Counted from the stretch's first letter, positions 37,313 through 46,946 are shown. The stretch: 64,000 nt of DNA from CAZGMC01 sp964526565 (GCA_964526565.1 CAZGMC010000007.1:1-64000); one strand, 5' to 3'. The notes: generated by a model not told the origin, from the sequence alone. Made by a program: numbers and translations.

Positions 37313-37777
37313 ATGAATCAGGTCTCGACCATAGCACTGACGGGAGCGTCGCTGGTCACGGCCCAGGTGGCCGGGTCCGAGCGGGCGCCTTCGTCTCCCT
37401 CCACCACCAGGGCGGTGGCGGCGGTAGCCGTCAATGCCGTCGGCCAGCCGAGCGACGCCGCCCGGACGGGTCCGAACGAATCCCGCGCCTTTGGCCCGCC
37501 CCGCCCCGCGGAGGGCGACGAGGCCGAGGCTCAGGATACCCAGGACCGGAAGGATGGCGGCCGCGCCGCCGAATTGCGCACCGTTGCCGAGCTGTGGCGG
37601 GCGCGGTTCGACGCCGAAACCCTGCGCATGTTCACCGAGGTCGTCGACCCGGTGACGCGCGAGGCCAAGTACCGCGTTCCCCCCAACACGATCTCGGAAG
37701 TGGCCGAGCAGGAGGGCCGCGACCTGGCCAGGCGCGAACGGCTGCGCATGGGTCCGGAGTACGCCCTGGTGATCTGA
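37313..37777 (+). CDS. FlaG-like protein
   Basis: A 154-aa protein. Residues 1-85 are low complexity (Ala/Ser/Pro, then acidic DEAEAQDTQD). The C-terminal part, AETLRMFTEVVDPVTREAKY with RVPPNTISEVAEQEG, follows the FlaG pattern (hydrophobic strand, VVD..T.E, then a PP element). FlaG proteins influence filament length and adhesion. The location between flaF and flgL, and its own promoter with paired repeats upstream, fit a flagellar role. The match is short, so the call is tentative. Confidence 0.55.
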   Translation: MNQVSTIALTGASLVTAQVAGSERAPSSPSTTRAVAAVAVNAVGQPSDAARTGPNESRAFGPPRPAEGDEAEAQDTQDRKDGGRAAELRTVAELWRARFDAETLRMFTEVVDPVTREAKYRVPPNTISEVAEQEGRDLARRERLRMGPEYALVI

Positions 37778-38010
37778 CCGCCCGGCATTGCGGGCGCCCG
37801 CGCGGCGCCCGTCCGGACGATCACGGTGGAGAGACGACGAGGCGCGGCGATCCGCCGTCGCAACACACGGCAACGCCGAGAGGCATTCGTCGTGGTTTTT
37901 GTCGTGCGCGCCACCACCATGGGTTCCCCTGCCCGGCCCGACGTTTCGCAGCCTGTCGCCGGCAGCCGGGCTGGCGTCCTTGTTGCCCAGCGGCGCGCGC
38001 ATGATGGCCT

Positions 38011-39891
38011 CTAGAAGTTAATAAAGTTGACGAGGGACAGGCGCTGCAGCCGCGCCGTCACCTGAAAGCTTGCCTCGAGCTGGGTCTCGTAGGCGGCGAG
38101 TTGGGTACTGACCTCGTACAGGTCGGCCGACTCGATGCCGTGGAGCTGGTTCCTGATCAGCACCTCGACCGAGGCATGGCGTTCCTCGATCGAGACCAGC
38201 AGCTCCTGCTTCAGGCCGATCTCGCCGATCACGTCGGTCATGCCGGCCGCCGACCGCGACAGCCGCTGCGCCAGGGTGTCGGCCAGGCTCTCGTACATGG
38301 GCTTTTCCTCGCCGTCGTAATCGACCGCGGCGAGCAGGGCCAGATCCTTCAGGGTGTCGCGGAACGCCGCCTCATCGGCGCGCACGCCATACTCGATGAA
38401 AGTCCCCTCGTCGACGCGGGCGCGGGCGCCGTGGCGCGGATCGGCGGCGTCGTCGCCGCGGTACCACCACACCGCGGCCGGATCGTCCGCGTCGTCGGCC
38501 TCGATCGCCGGCAGGCCGTCGGGACCGGTGACGACGAGCTGCGGCGGCACCGTGTCGAAGAACATGTCGCCGGCGGCGACGATCGACGCCGCCTTGAGCT
38601 CCGTCGCGGCGTGCTCGCGCAGCGCCTCGCTCAGCGCCGAGGCGAACCGGGCCGAGCTGTGCGCCGCCGGGCCGTCGACCAGGAACCGGCCGGGCGTGTC
38701 GTCGTCCGGGTCGGTGGTCGCCGTCAGCGCGATGCTCAGGTCGCTGCCGTCGGGCAGGCCCAACGTCACCACCACCGCCTCGCCGTCCTGGAGCGTATCG
38801 AAGCCGGTCATTTCCAGGACGCGCTCGTCGGCGTCGGCGGACACGTCGGTGACCGTCACGTTGGCGCCGGCGACGCTCTTGATGGAGAAGCCAAAGGCAT
38901 CGACCACGGTGTCGGCCAGGGTGACGGTGGCGGTCGCGTCGTCGTTCGTGACGATCAGCCGGCCGGTATCGCCGCCCGCGGCGTTCTCCCGCACGACGTT
39001 CACGGCGCTGACGCCGCCGGCCGTCTCCTCAATGCTGTCGCCCTCGCCCGGCGTGGCATTGCCGGTGATGGTCAGCACGTCGCCCGCGACGGCCTCGCTG
39101 AACCAGTTGAAGCTGGCCGTCGGGGCGAGCCGGACCGCATCGATCGCCGCCGCCACGGCGCTCGCCAGGGCACCCGGATTGGTGATGTGGGCCTCGGTGA
39201 CCGTGACGCTGACGGTGACGCTCATGATCTCGAATTCGAGCACGTCGTCCACCGCGAGGTCCGAACGGTCGGAGAAGTCGAATTCGATCACGTCGCCCGT
39301 GCCGCTGCCGGCCGCGCCGTCGGTGGTCACGGTCTTGTCGTAGGTGCCGACAACGCCGGGCATTTCGTGGAAGACATCGGCCGCCAGCCGTGCCTCGATC
39401 TGGTCGAGCAGGCCGATCCGTCCGGTCGTCGGGTCGCCTTCCAGGATGCGGCGGGCGCCGTCCACCGGGCTGATGTCCGTCTTCGTGCCGCCGAACAGCG
39501 GCCGGCCGTCGACAGTCCGGTTGGCCAGCCCGACCGCCGCCTCGAAACTGGTCCGGGCCAGCACCTGGAGGGTGGGCAGGCGCGGCTCGTTCTCGTACAG
39601 GCCCATGAGTGCGGTGCGCGAGGTCTCCTCGGCGAAGCCGCGCACCTGCTCGAACGAGCTCTGCATGACCTCCATGCGGGTCTCGGTGACGGCGATCGTC
39701 TGGCTGTAGGCCTTGAACGCCTGCAGGCTGTTGCGCAGCGAGGCGACGCGCGAGCCGTCGGCGCCGAGGCCGCTGAAGCTGGTGACCGCCTTGCCCGTGG
39801 CGACCTGCGACTGGGCCTCGTGCATGCGGCCCTGCAGCTGGGCGACCTGCTGGCGGACGAGAAGGTTCTGGGCGAGGGTGGAAACGCGCAT
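38011..39891 (-). CDS. flgL: Flagellar hook-filament junction protein FlgL, enlarged
   Basis: A 626-aa protein. The N-terminal D0/D1 coiled coil is typical (MRVSTLAQNLLVRQQVAQLQ, ATGKAVTSFSGLGADGSRVA, RTALMGLYENEPRLPTLQVL), and so is the C-terminal flagellin-like helix (DLYEVSTQLAAYETQLEASF, VTARLQRLSLVNFI). FlgL is usually near 300-420 residues. The extra length is a block of about 200-480 made of strand-rich segments, two of which resemble an inserted module also seen in FlgE and FlgK (residues about 212-287 and 362-450). Last gene of the hook operon, eight bases after flgK. Confidence 0.88.
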   Translation of the reverse strand: MRVSTLAQNLLVRQQVAQLQGRMHEAQSQVATGKAVTSFSGLGADGSRVASLRNSLQAFKAYSQTIAVTETRMEVMQSSFEQVRGFAEETSRTALMGLYENEPRLPTLQVLARTSFEAAVGLANRTVDGRPLFGGTKTDISPVDGARRILEGDPTTGRIGLLDQIEARLAADVFHEMPGVVGTYDKTVTTDGAAGSGTGDVIEFDFSDRSDLAVDDVLEFEIMSVTVSVTVTEAHITNPGALASAVAAAIDAVRLAPTASFNWFSEAVAGDVLTITGNATPGEGDSIEETAGGVSAVNVVRENAAGGDTGRLIVTNDDATATVTLADTVVDAFGFSIKSVAGANVTVTDVSADADERVLEMTGFDTLQDGEAVVVTLGLPDGSDLSIALTATTDPDDDTPGRFLVDGPAAHSSARFASALSEALREHAATELKAASIVAAGDMFFDTVPPQLVVTGPDGLPAIEADDADDPAAVWWYRGDDAADPRHGARARVDEGTFIEYGVRADEAAFRDTLKDLALLAAVDYDGEEKPMYESLADTLAQRLSRSAAGMTDVIGEIGLKQELLVSIEERHASVEVLIRNQLHGIESADLYEVSTQLAAYETQLEASFQVTARLQRLSLVNFINF

Positions 39892-39899
39892 GGCTCACC

Positions 39900-41903
39900 T
39901 CACCGGAGGGCCTGGAACAGCTCGTCGAACATCCGGTCGACGGCGTTCAGCACCTGGCTGCTGGCGGTGTAGATCTGCTGAAGGAGGAGAAGCTCGGCCA
40001 TCTCCTCGTCCACATTGACGCCGGAGATGTCGTCGAAGCGGCGCTCGACCGCCTCGGTCACGGCGGTCTGGTACTCCAGCTCGTCGCCGGCGCGCGCCGT
40101 CTGGGCCCCCTGGAACGCGACGATCTCGATGGCGAAGCCTTCCAGCGTCGTGGTCACCGGGCCGAGGCCGAGGCCGGAGTCGAACGACCGTGCCGTCTCC
40201 GACAGGCGGCGCAGCAGCTCCAGCGGCCGCGCCGGGTCGCCTTCGTCCGCGAACGCCGTGCCGCTGTCGTCGAGCGCGTAGCGAACCAGCAGCGACGGAT
40301 CGGCCACCACGGCGGTGTTGACGGCGATGCGCTGCGCCAGCCCCAGCTTCGGGTCGGTCTCGTCGCCGGGCTGGATCCCCGTATATGGCTCCTGCAGGTT
40401 GCCTGCGCCGTCGGCGAACAGGTCGAGCTGCAGGCCGTTGCCGGTCTGGGTCGTGCCGTTGAGGCTGACCAGGCCCGGTGTGCCCGAGGTCAGGTCGGTG
40501 TCGGTGACGGTCAGCTCGGTTTCGCTGCGGGTCAGCGTGAACCCGGCCGGCAGCACGCTGTTCACCGCGATCTCGATCGCCTGGGCCGTCTGTGCCGGGG
40601 TCGCGGCCAGGGCGAAGGTATAGGGCTCGGTCGCCGGCGGCTCGACCGCGGTCAGGGTCACGGTCGTCGGCTGGCCGGTCGCAACGTCGGTGTAGGTCAG
40701 GGTGACCGTGTCGCCGGGGCGGGTCACGCCCTGCACGTCCAGCGTGGTGCTGCGCTCGGCGGAGATCAGGGCCGGGGCAGCGGCCGGCGCGGTGTCGACA
40801 CCGTCCGTGATCGCGAAGCCGCTGATGGTGCGGCCCTGGACGTCGGTAAAGGTCAGGGTCTCGGTGCCGGCTCCATCGTCGTTGAACGTCACCGAGATGC
40901 CGGTCAGGCCCTTGCCGGCCAGCGCCTGCTCGATATTGGCGGCCATGGCGGCGCCGCGCTCGGCCACGTCGCCACCGGTCACGGCGATATTGGCCAGAAG
41001 GATCTGGGCGCCGTCGATGTCGACGGTCGCGCCGCCCTCGGTATCCGCACTCCCGGCCAGCGGCCAGGCCGCCGCATCGAAGTCCTCGGTCACCGCCACG
41101 GTCTCGACCGGCGTGCCGGCGATCTCGCCGGCGGCCAGGGACAGCGCCAGGTGGTGGGCCAGCTCGTCGAGCTGGTCCTGGGTCTGGACCAGGATGGTGT
41201 CGCGCAGCTCGACCAGGCCGGCGATCCCGCCGCTGCGGATCTCGCCACGGGCCAGCAGGTCGACCTCGCCGCCGTCGTCGACCAGGGTGATCGTGCCGAC
41301 GCCGCGCCGGGCCGGATCGGTGTCGTACTGGGCCTGCGGCGTGATCACGGTGCGGCCGTCGAAGCGCAGCTCGCGCGCCGTCTCGTCCAGCAGCGTGCGA
41401 CCGGTGCTGGTCATGATCACCACTTCGCCGCTGTCGCGCCGGAAGTAGCGCACGTCCATGAGCTGCGCGATCGTGTCAAGGTGCTTGTCGCGCAGGTCCT
41501 CCAGGTCGGCGGCGGTGCGGCCGGTGCGCGTGCGTACCGTGATCTTGTCGTTCAGCGCCCGGACACTCTCCAGCGACTCGTTGATNNNNNNNNNNNNNNN
41601 NNNNNNNNNNNNNNNNNNNNNNNNNNNNNNNNNNNNNNNNNNNNNNNNNNNNNNNNNNNNNNNNNNNNNNNNNNNNNNNNNNNNNCGCAGCTCGCGCTGG
41701 ACGCGCAGGTCGATCTCGCGCTGCACGGCCAGCCGCTGCACGCCGACGCCCTGCCCCTGCAGAACCACCGACTCCTGCGGCGCGGTCTTGCGCGTGTAGC
41801 CGGGCGTGCTGGCGTTGGCGACGTTGCGCGACAGCGTGTCGATGCCGGTCTGCGCCGAACGCAGGCTGCTGAGCGAGTTGTAGAGCGCGCTGGTCAGGGA
41901 CAT
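39900..41903 (-). CDS. flgK: Flagellar hook-associated protein FlgK, interrupted by an assembly gap
   Basis: 667 codons including 34 unreadable ones. Start MSLTSALYNSLSSLRSAQTG and IDTLSRNVANASTPGYTRKT give the flagellar axial motif. The end, LLLLQQIYTASSQVLNAVDR, is the matching C-terminal helix. Two segments in the middle (about residues 285-350 and 390-480) resemble the module in FlgE and FlgL. The N run is 100 bases, a conventional placeholder, so the true length and frame through it are unknown, even though the flanking frames happen to agree. Called FlgK by position before flgL and by sequence. Confidence 0.85.
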   Translation of the reverse strand: MSLTSALYNSLSSLRSAQTGIDTLSRNVANASTPGYTRKTAPQESVVLQGQGVGVQRLAVQREIDLRVQRELXXXXXXXXXXXXXXXXXXXXXXXXXXXXXXXXXXINESLESVRALNDKITVRTRTGRTAADLEDLRDKHLDTIAQLMDVRYFRRDSGEVVIMTSTGRTLLDETARELRFDGRTVITPQAQYDTDPARRGVGTITLVDDGGEVDLLARGEIRSGGIAGLVELRDTILVQTQDQLDELAHHLALSLAAGEIAGTPVETVAVTEDFDAAAWPLAGSADTEGGATVDIDGAQILLANIAVTGGDVAERGAAMAANIEQALAGKGLTGISVTFNDDGAGTETLTFTDVQGRTISGFAITDGVDTAPAAAPALISAERSTTLDVQGVTRPGDTVTLTYTDVATGQPTTVTLTAVEPPATEPYTFALAATPAQTAQAIEIAVNSVLPAGFTLTRSETELTVTDTDLTSGTPGLVSLNGTTQTGNGLQLDLFADGAGNLQEPYTGIQPGDETDPKLGLAQRIAVNTAVVADPSLLVRYALDDSGTAFADEGDPARPLELLRRLSETARSFDSGLGLGPVTTTLEGFAIEIVAFQGAQTARAGDELEYQTAVTEAVERRFDDISGVNVDEEMAELLLLQQIYTASSQVLNAVDRMFDELFQALR
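41586..41685. other. Assembly gap (100 N) inside flgK
   Basis: One hundred consecutive N, a standard scaffold spacer, so the actual missing length is unknown. It removes roughly residues 73-106 of FlgK as drawn. Confidence 0.99.
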
Positions 41904-41940
41904 GGCCGGGTCCTCCGCCCGTCACGCGGGATGCCTGTCA

Positions 41941-44010
41941 TCACCGCTTGAGGTTGGTGATCTCCTGCAGCATCTCGTCGGCGGTCTGGATGATGCGGGC
42001 GTTCGAGGAGTAGGCGCGCTGGGCGATGATCATGTTGGAGAACTCCTCGGCGATATCGACCGTCGAGGCCTCCAGGCTGGACGAGGCGATGTCGCCGGCC
42101 GGGCCGACGCCGGGATCCCACATGTAGAAGGCGCCGGCGTCCACCGTCGCCTGGAAGGCGTTGCCGTCCACCGGCAGCAGGCCGTTGGGGTTGACGAAGT
42201 CGATCAGCGGCACCTGGTAGAGCGGCCGCGTCTGGCCGTTGTTGAACACGGCGCTGACGATGCCGTCCTCGCCCACCTCGATGCGGTCCAGGCTGCCGAA
42301 CTGGGCGCCGTCGCGCTCGATCAGGGTCGGGGCGTAGTCGCCGGCGAACTGGGTGATGCCTTCCAGCGTGTCGATCTCGCCCAGGCGCAGGTTGAGGGTC
42401 TGGATGGTGCCCGCGTTGTTCAGCGCCAGGCGGGCGATGATCGGGTCGCCGGCCGCCGACGGCACGATGGTCACGCCCTCGTCGTCGACGAAGGTCGAGC
42501 CGGCGGTGGTGTCGCGCCGCGTCGTGACGGCACCGACCAGGTCGGTGGAATTCTCGACCAGGCTGGCGCCGGCGAAGTCGTTGGTGCCCGGAATGACGAG
42601 GTTGAAGCCGTTGGCCACGGCCCCGCCGCCGAAGGCGACGAAGCTGCCGGCATTGGCATTGAGGTGAGCGGCCAGGTTGGCGGCCAGGGTGGGATCGTCG
42701 GCGTCGGCGCCGGTCAGGGTATATTCCAGGGTGTCGCCGCCGATGTTGACCGTGATGACGTCGCCCGGCTGCCACTCGGTGACAGCATTCTCAAGGCTGA
42801 TCTCGATCGTGTCGCCGGTATAGGTGTTCGGATGGTCGGTGCCGGTGGCCGTGAAGGCGGTGATGTCCGTGGCCGCCGGATCGGTCAGGTTGTCGATGAC
42901 ATGCGCGCCGCCGTGCAGGCTGGCGCCGGCGGCCGTATCGCTGCCGGTGACGGTGATCTGCGTGCCGTTGATCACCGCCGAGGCGATGTCCGGATGGTTC
43001 CTGGCAGCTTCGGCGATGGCATTGGCCAGCGAGGCGTCGTCGACCACGTCGGCCGCCTGGAGGGTGTAGTCGAACGTGGTGCCGTTGAAGTCGAAGCGGA
43101 TCTGGTCGCCGGCTTGCCACGGGTTGCCGCCGCCGAGCAGGCCGGCCGTATCGAAGCGCAGGTCTTCACCCGTGAACGTGTTCGGGTTGTTGGTCTGCTC
43201 CACCGCATTCCGCTGGCCGACGATCGACCAGACCTCCTGGATGCTCTGCGGCGATCCGGCTTCCGGCCCCGACGTGTGGAACTGGACTTCGTAGGACGCG
43301 ACCGGCACGGTCTCGCCCGCCTGCACCACGTCCAGCGTCCAGGCGCCGTAGTCGGTGCCCGGCGTCCACTGCAGGTTCAGCGTCTTCGGCTGGCCCAGCG
43401 GGTCGAAGTATTCGACGCCGGTCTGGATCGGGTTGCCGGGCAGCGCGCCGCCGGTCTCCGCCGCCGGCAGGTTCCCGGAGAAGGTGATGTTCTCGGTCGG
43501 CGTGCCGGTGAAGTTCAGGCCGGTGATGTTGATCGTCTGCAGCCCGGCGAAGCTGGTCCGGGCCGGTTCGCCGTTGACGAACTCGCCGCCGCTGTCAAGC
43601 TCCCAGCCCTGCAGGTAGTAGCCGGAGGTGTTGCGCAGATAGCCGTTGGCATCGGGCTGAAAGCTGCCGGCCCGGGTGAACAGGGTGCGGTTGGCGATGT
43701 TGCCGGTGGCCGCCTCGGGTGCGGTATTGACGACGAAGAAGCCGCGGCCATTGATTGCCAGGTCGGTGGTCGAGGAGGTGGCGTTGAGCAGGCCCTGCCG
43801 GTCGATGTGCATGATCGGATTGGCCCGCACGCCGCCCGCCGCGTAGGAATTCTCCAAGCCCTGGGAGGTGACGATCGTGCTGAACGGCACGTCGGTCCGC
43901 TTGTAGCCGACCGTGTTGGCGTTGGAGATATTGTCGGAGATCGCGCTGATCTTGGCCGACTGGGCAAACAGCCCCGAAACGCCGGAAAACATCGCGCCAT
44001 AGATGCTCAT
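41941..44010 (-). CDS. flgE: Flagellar hook protein FlgE, enlarged with repeated inserts
   Basis: A 689-aa hook subunit. N-terminal axial motif SISDN..: MSIYGAMFSGVSGLFAQSAK, AISDNISNANTVGYKRTDVP. The TTDLAINGRGFFVV hook signature follows. The C-terminus is GNAFQATVDAGAF to SSNARIIQTADEMLQEITNL. FlgE is often 400-450 residues. The additional length contains two copies of a strand-rich module, about residues 297-372 (WQAGDQIRFDFNGTTFDYTL) and 411-483 (WQPGDVITVNIGGDTLEYTL). Exposed hook domains vary in length among species, so these are probably surface decorations. The start at MSIYG fits the family; the frame opens 22 codons earlier. Confidence 0.9.
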   Translation of the reverse strand: MSIYGAMFSGVSGLFAQSAKISAISDNISNANTVGYKRTDVPFSTIVTSQGLENSYAAGGVRANPIMHIDRQGLLNATSSTTDLAINGRGFFVVNTAPEAATGNIANRTLFTRAGSFQPDANGYLRNTSGYYLQGWELDSGGEFVNGEPARTSFAGLQTINITGLNFTGTPTENITFSGNLPAAETGGALPGNPIQTGVEYFDPLGQPKTLNLQWTPGTDYGAWTLDVVQAGETVPVASYEVQFHTSGPEAGSPQSIQEVWSIVGQRNAVEQTNNPNTFTGEDLRFDTAGLLGGGNPWQAGDQIRFDFNGTTFDYTLQAADVVDDASLANAIAEAARNHPDIASAVINGTQITVTGSDTAAGASLHGGAHVIDNLTDPAATDITAFTATGTDHPNTYTGDTIEISLENAVTEWQPGDVITVNIGGDTLEYTLTGADADDPTLAANLAAHLNANAGSFVAFGGGAVANGFNLVIPGTNDFAGASLVENSTDLVGAVTTRRDTTAGSTFVDDEGVTIVPSAAGDPIIARLALNNAGTIQTLNLRLGEIDTLEGITQFAGDYAPTLIERDGAQFGSLDRIEVGEDGIVSAVFNNGQTRPLYQVPLIDFVNPNGLLPVDGNAFQATVDAGAFYMWDPGVGPAGDIASSSLEASTVDIAEEFSNMIIAQRAYSSNARIIQTADEMLQEITNLKR

Positions 44011-44082
44011 TGCCCGCTCCCTTTCATCCCGTTGCGGCGGCGCCGCGGCCGCGATGCCGCGCGCCCGCCCGTTCACCCCCGG

Positions 44083-44763
44083 CTAGCCGTTGCCCTGCGT
44101 CCGCACCGCCAGCACGTCGTCCAGCAGCACCGGCACCGAGCCCAGCAGCAGCACGGTCTCGCCGTCCACGTGCTCAGCCCCGGTCACCGTGCCGCGCACG
44201 AAGGTCGGCACCTCCAGCGCCGCGCCGGCGGCATCCACTGCCTGGACGCGGATCGTGTAGGTGCCTGGCGCCGCCTCGCCGCCCGCGGTCGTCTCGCCGT
44301 CCCAGCTGATCTCGTGGCGGCCGGGGCTCATCTCGGCGGTCTCGCTCCAGACCACCTGGCCGGCAGCATCGACCACCTGGACCTGGGCCAGCAGGGCGCC
44401 GGACGGCATACCGTAGCCCATCGCCACCGGCTCCCCGTCGAAGGCCAAGGTGTTGCCGACGATTTCCACCTCCTGGCCGATGAAGCCCAGCGCCTCGCTG
44501 AAGTGTCCGCCGGCCTGGCTCTCGATCAGGGTGTCGAGGCGGCGGTTGGTGGCGATCTGCTGCTCGACCTGGGTGAACGACACGAGCTGGTTGGTGAACT
44601 CGGTCGCCTCCATGGGCGAGGTCGGGTCCTGGTTCTTCAACTGCGTGGTCAGCAGGTTGAGGAAGTTGTCAAAGGTGTCGGCGATCTGCTGCTCGGCCCG
44701 CGCGGTCGAGGAGGCCTGGGCCGTGCCGCCCGCCGCCGTGGGGTTGATGCCTGGCGTGATCAT
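44083..44763 (-). CDS. flgD: Flagellar hook cap/scaffolding protein FlgD
   Basis: A 226-aa protein. The conserved N-terminal FlgD segment is clear (FLNLLTTQLKNQDPTSPMEA, TEFTNQLVSFTQVEQQI). The FLIG/tudor-like half follows (LGFIGQEVEIVGNTLAFDG, PGRHEISWDGETTAGGEAAP). It caps the growing hook and directs FlgE assembly; its gene lies between fliK and flgE. Confidence 0.93.
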   Translation of the reverse strand: MITPGINPTAAGGTAQASSTARAEQQIADTFDNFLNLLTTQLKNQDPTSPMEATEFTNQLVSFTQVEQQIATNRRLDTLIESQAGGHFSEALGFIGQEVEIVGNTLAFDGEPVAMGYGMPSGALLAQVQVVDAAGQVVWSETAEMSPGRHEISWDGETTAGGEAAPGTYTIRVQAVDAAGAALEVPTFVRGTVTGAEHVDGETVLLLGSVPVLLDDVLAVRTQGNG

Positions 44764-44777
44764 GGCTCAGGGTCTCC

Positions 44778-46088
44778 TCAGATGCGGATGTCAAACCGCC
44801 CCGGCCCGAGCCGGAGGGCATGGGTGGCGGTGAACAGCGGGTCTTCGCCGGCCAGCACGGACTCGCCCGAACCGTCCGGTTCACCCGCGTCAGGCTCGTC
44901 GGCCGCGGCCGTGCCGTCGGGATGGCCGTCGGCGCTGCCATCACCGCGGCCGTCACCGCGGCCGTCGCGCAGGTTGAAGCTGAGCGAGCCGCTGTCGGTC
45001 TTCAGCCCGGCGTCGTTGAGCGCGCGCTCAAGGCTGCGGGAGTCGCGCTGCAGCAGGTCCAGCGTCTCCTGCCGCTCGACGATCACCCGGGCGTGGACCA
45101 TGTCGTCAACGAACTCCAGGCGGACCTCGACACTGCCCAGCTCGCGCGGCTGGAGCTGTACGGTGATCCGGTCGCCGCCGGGCAGGTGGCGCTGGATCTG
45201 CAGGCCGATCTGTTCGGCCGGCGACGCGGCGGCACCCGGCTGGCCGGCGCGCGTCAGGCCGGCGGCGGCGTCGCCGCGCGCGGCCGACCGGGTGCCGTCG
45301 GCGCCGGTCAGGACATGGAGCGGGTCGGCGGCGTCGCCGGCCTCGCCGCCCAGGGTGCCGGTCATCGCCGAGGCTTCACCGGCGCCGGTCAGCGTCTGGG
45401 CGCGGGCCATGGCAGCGGCCTGGGCCGCCGACGGCTTGAGCCTGAGGAGGGCCATGTCGAGGTCGCGGTTCTCGCCGGCAGCCAGCCGCTTCCATTCGGT
45501 CTCGAACGCGTCGGCGGTGGCATCGGCGTCGGCCGGCGCCTGCGGGTCGGCCCGCGTCTCACCGCCGGCCGCCGGCGCCATCAGGTCGGGGTCGCCGGCC
45601 GCGCTGGCACCGGCGGCCGTGGCCGCATCCGGCGTGCCGCCCGGCGGCGTCGCCGCGCCCTGTTGTTGCGGCGTCGCAGCGGCTGCGCCCGGCATGCCCG
45701 CCTTGGCGATCGGGGTGGTGGCGTCCGCCGGCGCCGGCGCCGCCAAGCCGGTCAGGACCGGCCCGGTGTCGGCGCCTTCCTTGGCGGCAGCCGTGGCGGC
45801 CTCAAGCTCGGCCTCGCTCGCCATCGAGTGCAGCGCCGCGCCGGCCACGGTCATCAATCGGTTGCCGGACGTCTCGCCCCGCATCGCCAGGCGCACCATG
45901 TGGCCGCCGGGGCGGTTCGAAGCCCCGACATCGGTGCCGGCGCCGAACTGCGCCATGAGGCCATCGAGGATGCTGCCGAACGCTGCGGCAGCATCGCCGC
46001 CCGCGCTCCGCGCGCCCTGCGCCGCGCTCTCGGCGCCGTCGCGGCCGCGCGCCACGGCGGATGAGGAAAGGAGGAGGATCGGGTCCAC
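44778..46088 (-). CDS. fliK: Flagellar hook-length control protein FliK
   Basis: A 436-aa protein. The N-terminal three quarters is Ala/Gly-rich and disordered (typical ruler region). The C-terminal Flg_hook domain is diagnostic: IGLQIQRHLPGGDRITVQLQ, PRELGSVEVRLEFVDDMVHA, RVIVERQETLDLLQRDSRSL. The tail has a short RGDGRGDG repeat from a 9-12-bp DNA repeat (about 44930-44970). I chose GTG at 46088 as start (GAGG eight bases upstream); a TTG at 46106 is in frame. It heads the hook operon fliK-flgD-flgE-flgK-flgL. Confidence 0.88.
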   Translation of the reverse strand: MDPILLLSSSAVARGRDGAESAAQGARSAGGDAAAAFGSILDGLMAQFGAGTDVGASNRPGGHMVRLAMRGETSGNRLMTVAGAALHSMASEAELEAATAAAKEGADTGPVLTGLAAPAPADATTPIAKAGMPGAAAATPQQQGAATPPGGTPDAATAAGASAAGDPDLMAPAAGGETRADPQAPADADATADAFETEWKRLAAGENRDLDMALLRLKPSAAQAAAMARAQTLTGAGEASAMTGTLGGEAGDAADPLHVLTGADGTRSAARGDAAAGLTRAGQPGAAASPAEQIGLQIQRHLPGGDRITVQLQPRELGSVEVRLEFVDDMVHARVIVERQETLDLLQRDSRSLERALNDAGLKTDSGSLSFNLRDGRGDGRGDGSADGHPDGTAAADEPDAGEPDGSGESVLAGEDPLFTATHALRLGPGRFDIRI

Positions 46089-46540
46089 GGGGAGCCTCGC
46101 TCGCAATGTGCCGCGTCAGGCGAAGCAATGGCCGTGCCACCGCCGGCGGCGGCCGGCAGCCGCAGGAACCCGATATCCGCAGCCTCGTCCGGCCGCCCGG
46201 CCCGGCATGATTGGCCTGGCCGGCCCGTCCGAAGGGCAAGATCTGCCGGGCGGACGGTGCCGGCAATGCCCGCCGTACCGCGGACCGGGCGGCTTATGCT
46301 GCACTGCAACATGAATCGACCCGCGGACAGGCCGGACATGCCGATGTCCCCTTGACGCACCGCACAAAAATCGGCAAAAGAACGGTCAACAGAGCGTGTC
46401 GACGCCGTCGTCGAGGAATCGCACCTGCGAACCGTTGCGCCGATCCGGATCCGTGCGATCCGCGGCCGGTTGTCGTGCCTTCCCCCATCCGGGCCGCGCA
46501 CCCGCGGCCGAAGCCGACCGGAACTCAGCGAAGAGGCGCC
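46089..46540. other. Intergenic region upstream of the hook operon
   Basis: 452 bp between divergent genes. AT-rich patches near 46355-46395 suggest a promoter. No gene or clear repeat was identified. Confidence 0.3.
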
Positions 46541-46777
46541 ATGCTCGCCACTGCCCTGCTCGACCGTCCCGTACCCCGCGCCGCCGAGGGACCGTCCGCC
46601 GACGATATCCGGCGCTATGCCCACGGCCTGCTGGACAGTTATGGCCGGCACGCCCTGAGCTATGCCGACGACATGGTCCGCGCCTACCTCGCCAACGGCG
46701 ACATGATCGCCACCGACGTCTGGCGCGAGGTCCAGGCCGTGCTGACCCTGCTCTGCGACAGTCCCGGCCGCGACTGA
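46541..46777 (+). CDS. Hypothetical protein, 78 aa
   Basis: Starts MLATALLDRPVPRAAEGPSA after an AAGAGG ribosome-binding site. The core DIRRYAHGLLDSYGRHALSY, ADDMVRAYLANGDMIATDVW, REVQAVLTLLC looks like a compact helical protein. Not recognised. Its composition and ribosome-binding site support expression. It sits between fliK (divergent) and crcB; a link to either is not evident. Confidence 0.55.
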   Translation: MLATALLDRPVPRAAEGPSADDIRRYAHGLLDSYGRHALSYADDMVRAYLANGDMIATDVWREVQAVLTLLCDSPGRD

Positions 46778-46946
46778 CCGCCCACCCCCCGCTGTCCCGA
46801 CCCGTTTCCGGCGCCAGCCGCGCGGCGGCGCCGGATCGTCTCGCACCGGGTGCGCGCGGCGCGCGCTTGGCCGCGGCGGCCGTCGCGGCTATAGGTGACG
46901 CGACCTGACGCGGAGCCGCGGGGACGGAGGCACGGGGACGCCTGCC

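Noticed and set aside
41902..46314. A 1,470-codon open frame on the plus strand through the flagellar genes
   Set aside because: It is antisense to fliK-flgD-flgE-flgK, crosses the assembly gap, lacks any recognisable domain and has the Ala/Gly/Arg/Val-biased content expected of an antisense shadow in GC-rich DNA.
46800..46946. Fluoride riboswitch upstream of crcB
   Set aside because: The conserved fluoride-aptamer blocks were not found in order.
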